Shown here: positions 63,301 through 64,000 of the stretch, one piece after another
Layout: each line of letters begins with the position of its first letter
Position numbering within the stretch: position 1 is the first letter of the stretch
DNA from: Agelaius tricolor
Taxonomy: Eukaryota > Chordata > Aves > Passeriformes > Icteridae
Assembly: GCA_023055355.1 (NCBI GenBank)
Contig: JALJCS010000055.1
Location: 496,001-560,000 of the forward strand
Direction: 5' to 3'
Length of the DNA: 64,000 bases
Translations under genes and position numbers: made by a program
The notes under the pieces: generated by a model
What the model saw: only the letters and a program-made list of their open reading frames with translations
Database searches by the model: none
Told to the model about the DNA's origin: nothing

Positions 63301-64000
63301 TCCATAACTTTATTTTGCAAAAATAGAAAAGTCCCATGTCCCCCCTGAGCGCGGGAGGGGGTGGGTGGGCTGTAAACATGGCAGGGGGGCCCCCCAAAAA
63401 GGGGGGAATTAGCAGGGTGCAGCAGCGGGGGGGGCCCTGTTCTGAGGGGGGCCCGATGTAAACGCAGAGGAATAAATAGGGGTGAAAGTGCAGCCCCCGG
63501 GGGGGTACCCTTCTGTGTAGTGTAACAGGCTCCCCTTGAGGGCTCTGCACCCCCACATTCAGGGGGGCAGTTGTAGGGGGGCCAGTAAAGCCAGACCCTA
63601 CAATCCAGCCAGGCTGGGGGTAACAGAGATTTGGGAGGGCAGTTGGGTCTGGGGGGACCCCCAGGATTTTGGGGTCACCCTATGGCTTGAGCCCACCCCG
63701 AAATGGGGGGAGGTTGTGGGGGTCACCTTGTGTCCCCCATCTTTGGTCTCTGTAGTGTTTGGGGGGCCACCAGGGGAGGGCAGTTTTGGGGTTTCCCTCC
63801 TCACCCCAACAGCATCAAAAAGCAAAACCCACAAGCAGCCCCCCACCAATATAAACAATGTGCCCCCAGATTTGGGGGGTAGGATGTCCTGGGGGAGAAG
63901 GGGGGTGTGTCCCCCCTCGCAAATCCACCCTGTGTCCAATAAATAAACCATGGGGGGGGCACCGTGGGAGTGTCAGGCATTAATTTGGTGGGGAGATGCT
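63301..64000 (-). other. Possible 3' UTR of a convergent gene
   Basis: A minus-strand AATAAA-like signal (plus ACTTTATTTTGC, 63307-63318) could end a gene entering from the right. In mammals the gene convergent with ZNF740 is ITGB7. No coding exon is visible in the last 700 bp, so this rests on synteny only. Plus-strand AATAAATAAA at 63938-63947 is an alternative, opposite reading. Confidence 0.35.

Noticed and set aside
63536..63946. 136-codon ORF near the right edge
   Set aside because: Antisense ORF of similar size in the same span, G-run driven, no domain.

Overview
The window looks like a passerine (songbird) genome segment. The grounds are CR1 LINEs, many ERVK- and ERVL-type LTRs (two LTR starts read TGTCCTGGTTT), an avian-type olfactory-receptor pseudogene, and a GC-rich gene block with short introns full of minisatellites, as on bird microchromosomes. 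No bacterial, phage or CRISPR features are present.

Left part (1 to about 44.6 kb) is gene-poor repeat territory. It holds a TGATGTCA-containing tandem repeat (160-395), an ERV 3' end (617-855), a degenerate CR1 (880-2608), a broken provirus called ERV-A here (3162-10431: 5' LTR, PBS, gag, pro, pol, collapsed env, no 3' LTR), a CAAGG/CCTTG-rich host repeat in two inverted blocks, further CR1s, an olfactory-receptor pseudogene, minus-strand ERV ends, and a nested provirus called ERV-B here (29974-41607). ERV-B has paired LTRs, a tRNA-Lys-like PBS, 6-bp target duplications and four younger LTR insertions. Its gag-pro-pol is betaretrovirus-like (ERVK) while its env is alpharetrovirus-like. All retroviral frames seen are broken.

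Right part (about 44.6-64 kb) is GC- and gene-rich. It holds a C2H2 zinc-finger pseudogene (-), a CpG island with a 12-bp repeat, an intact DED plus death-domain gene with the FADD architecture (+, 48766-49407), a complete 14-exon CSAD gene (-, 49985-55278; the exons sum to 1500 nt in frame), a CpG-rich head-to-head promoter region, ZNF740 (+, 57601 to about 62.9 kb) and possibly the 3' end of a convergent gene. CSAD-ZNF740 head to head matches mammalian 12q13-type synteny. The FADD-like gene is not expected there and is the most interesting protein-coding observation.

CSAD makes hypotaurine from cysteine sulfinate. ZNF740 is a nuclear DNA-binding protein. The FADD-like protein would be a death-receptor-type adaptor. 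FADD-like and CSAD converge on a poly(A) module readable on both strands, which is duplicated in tandem.
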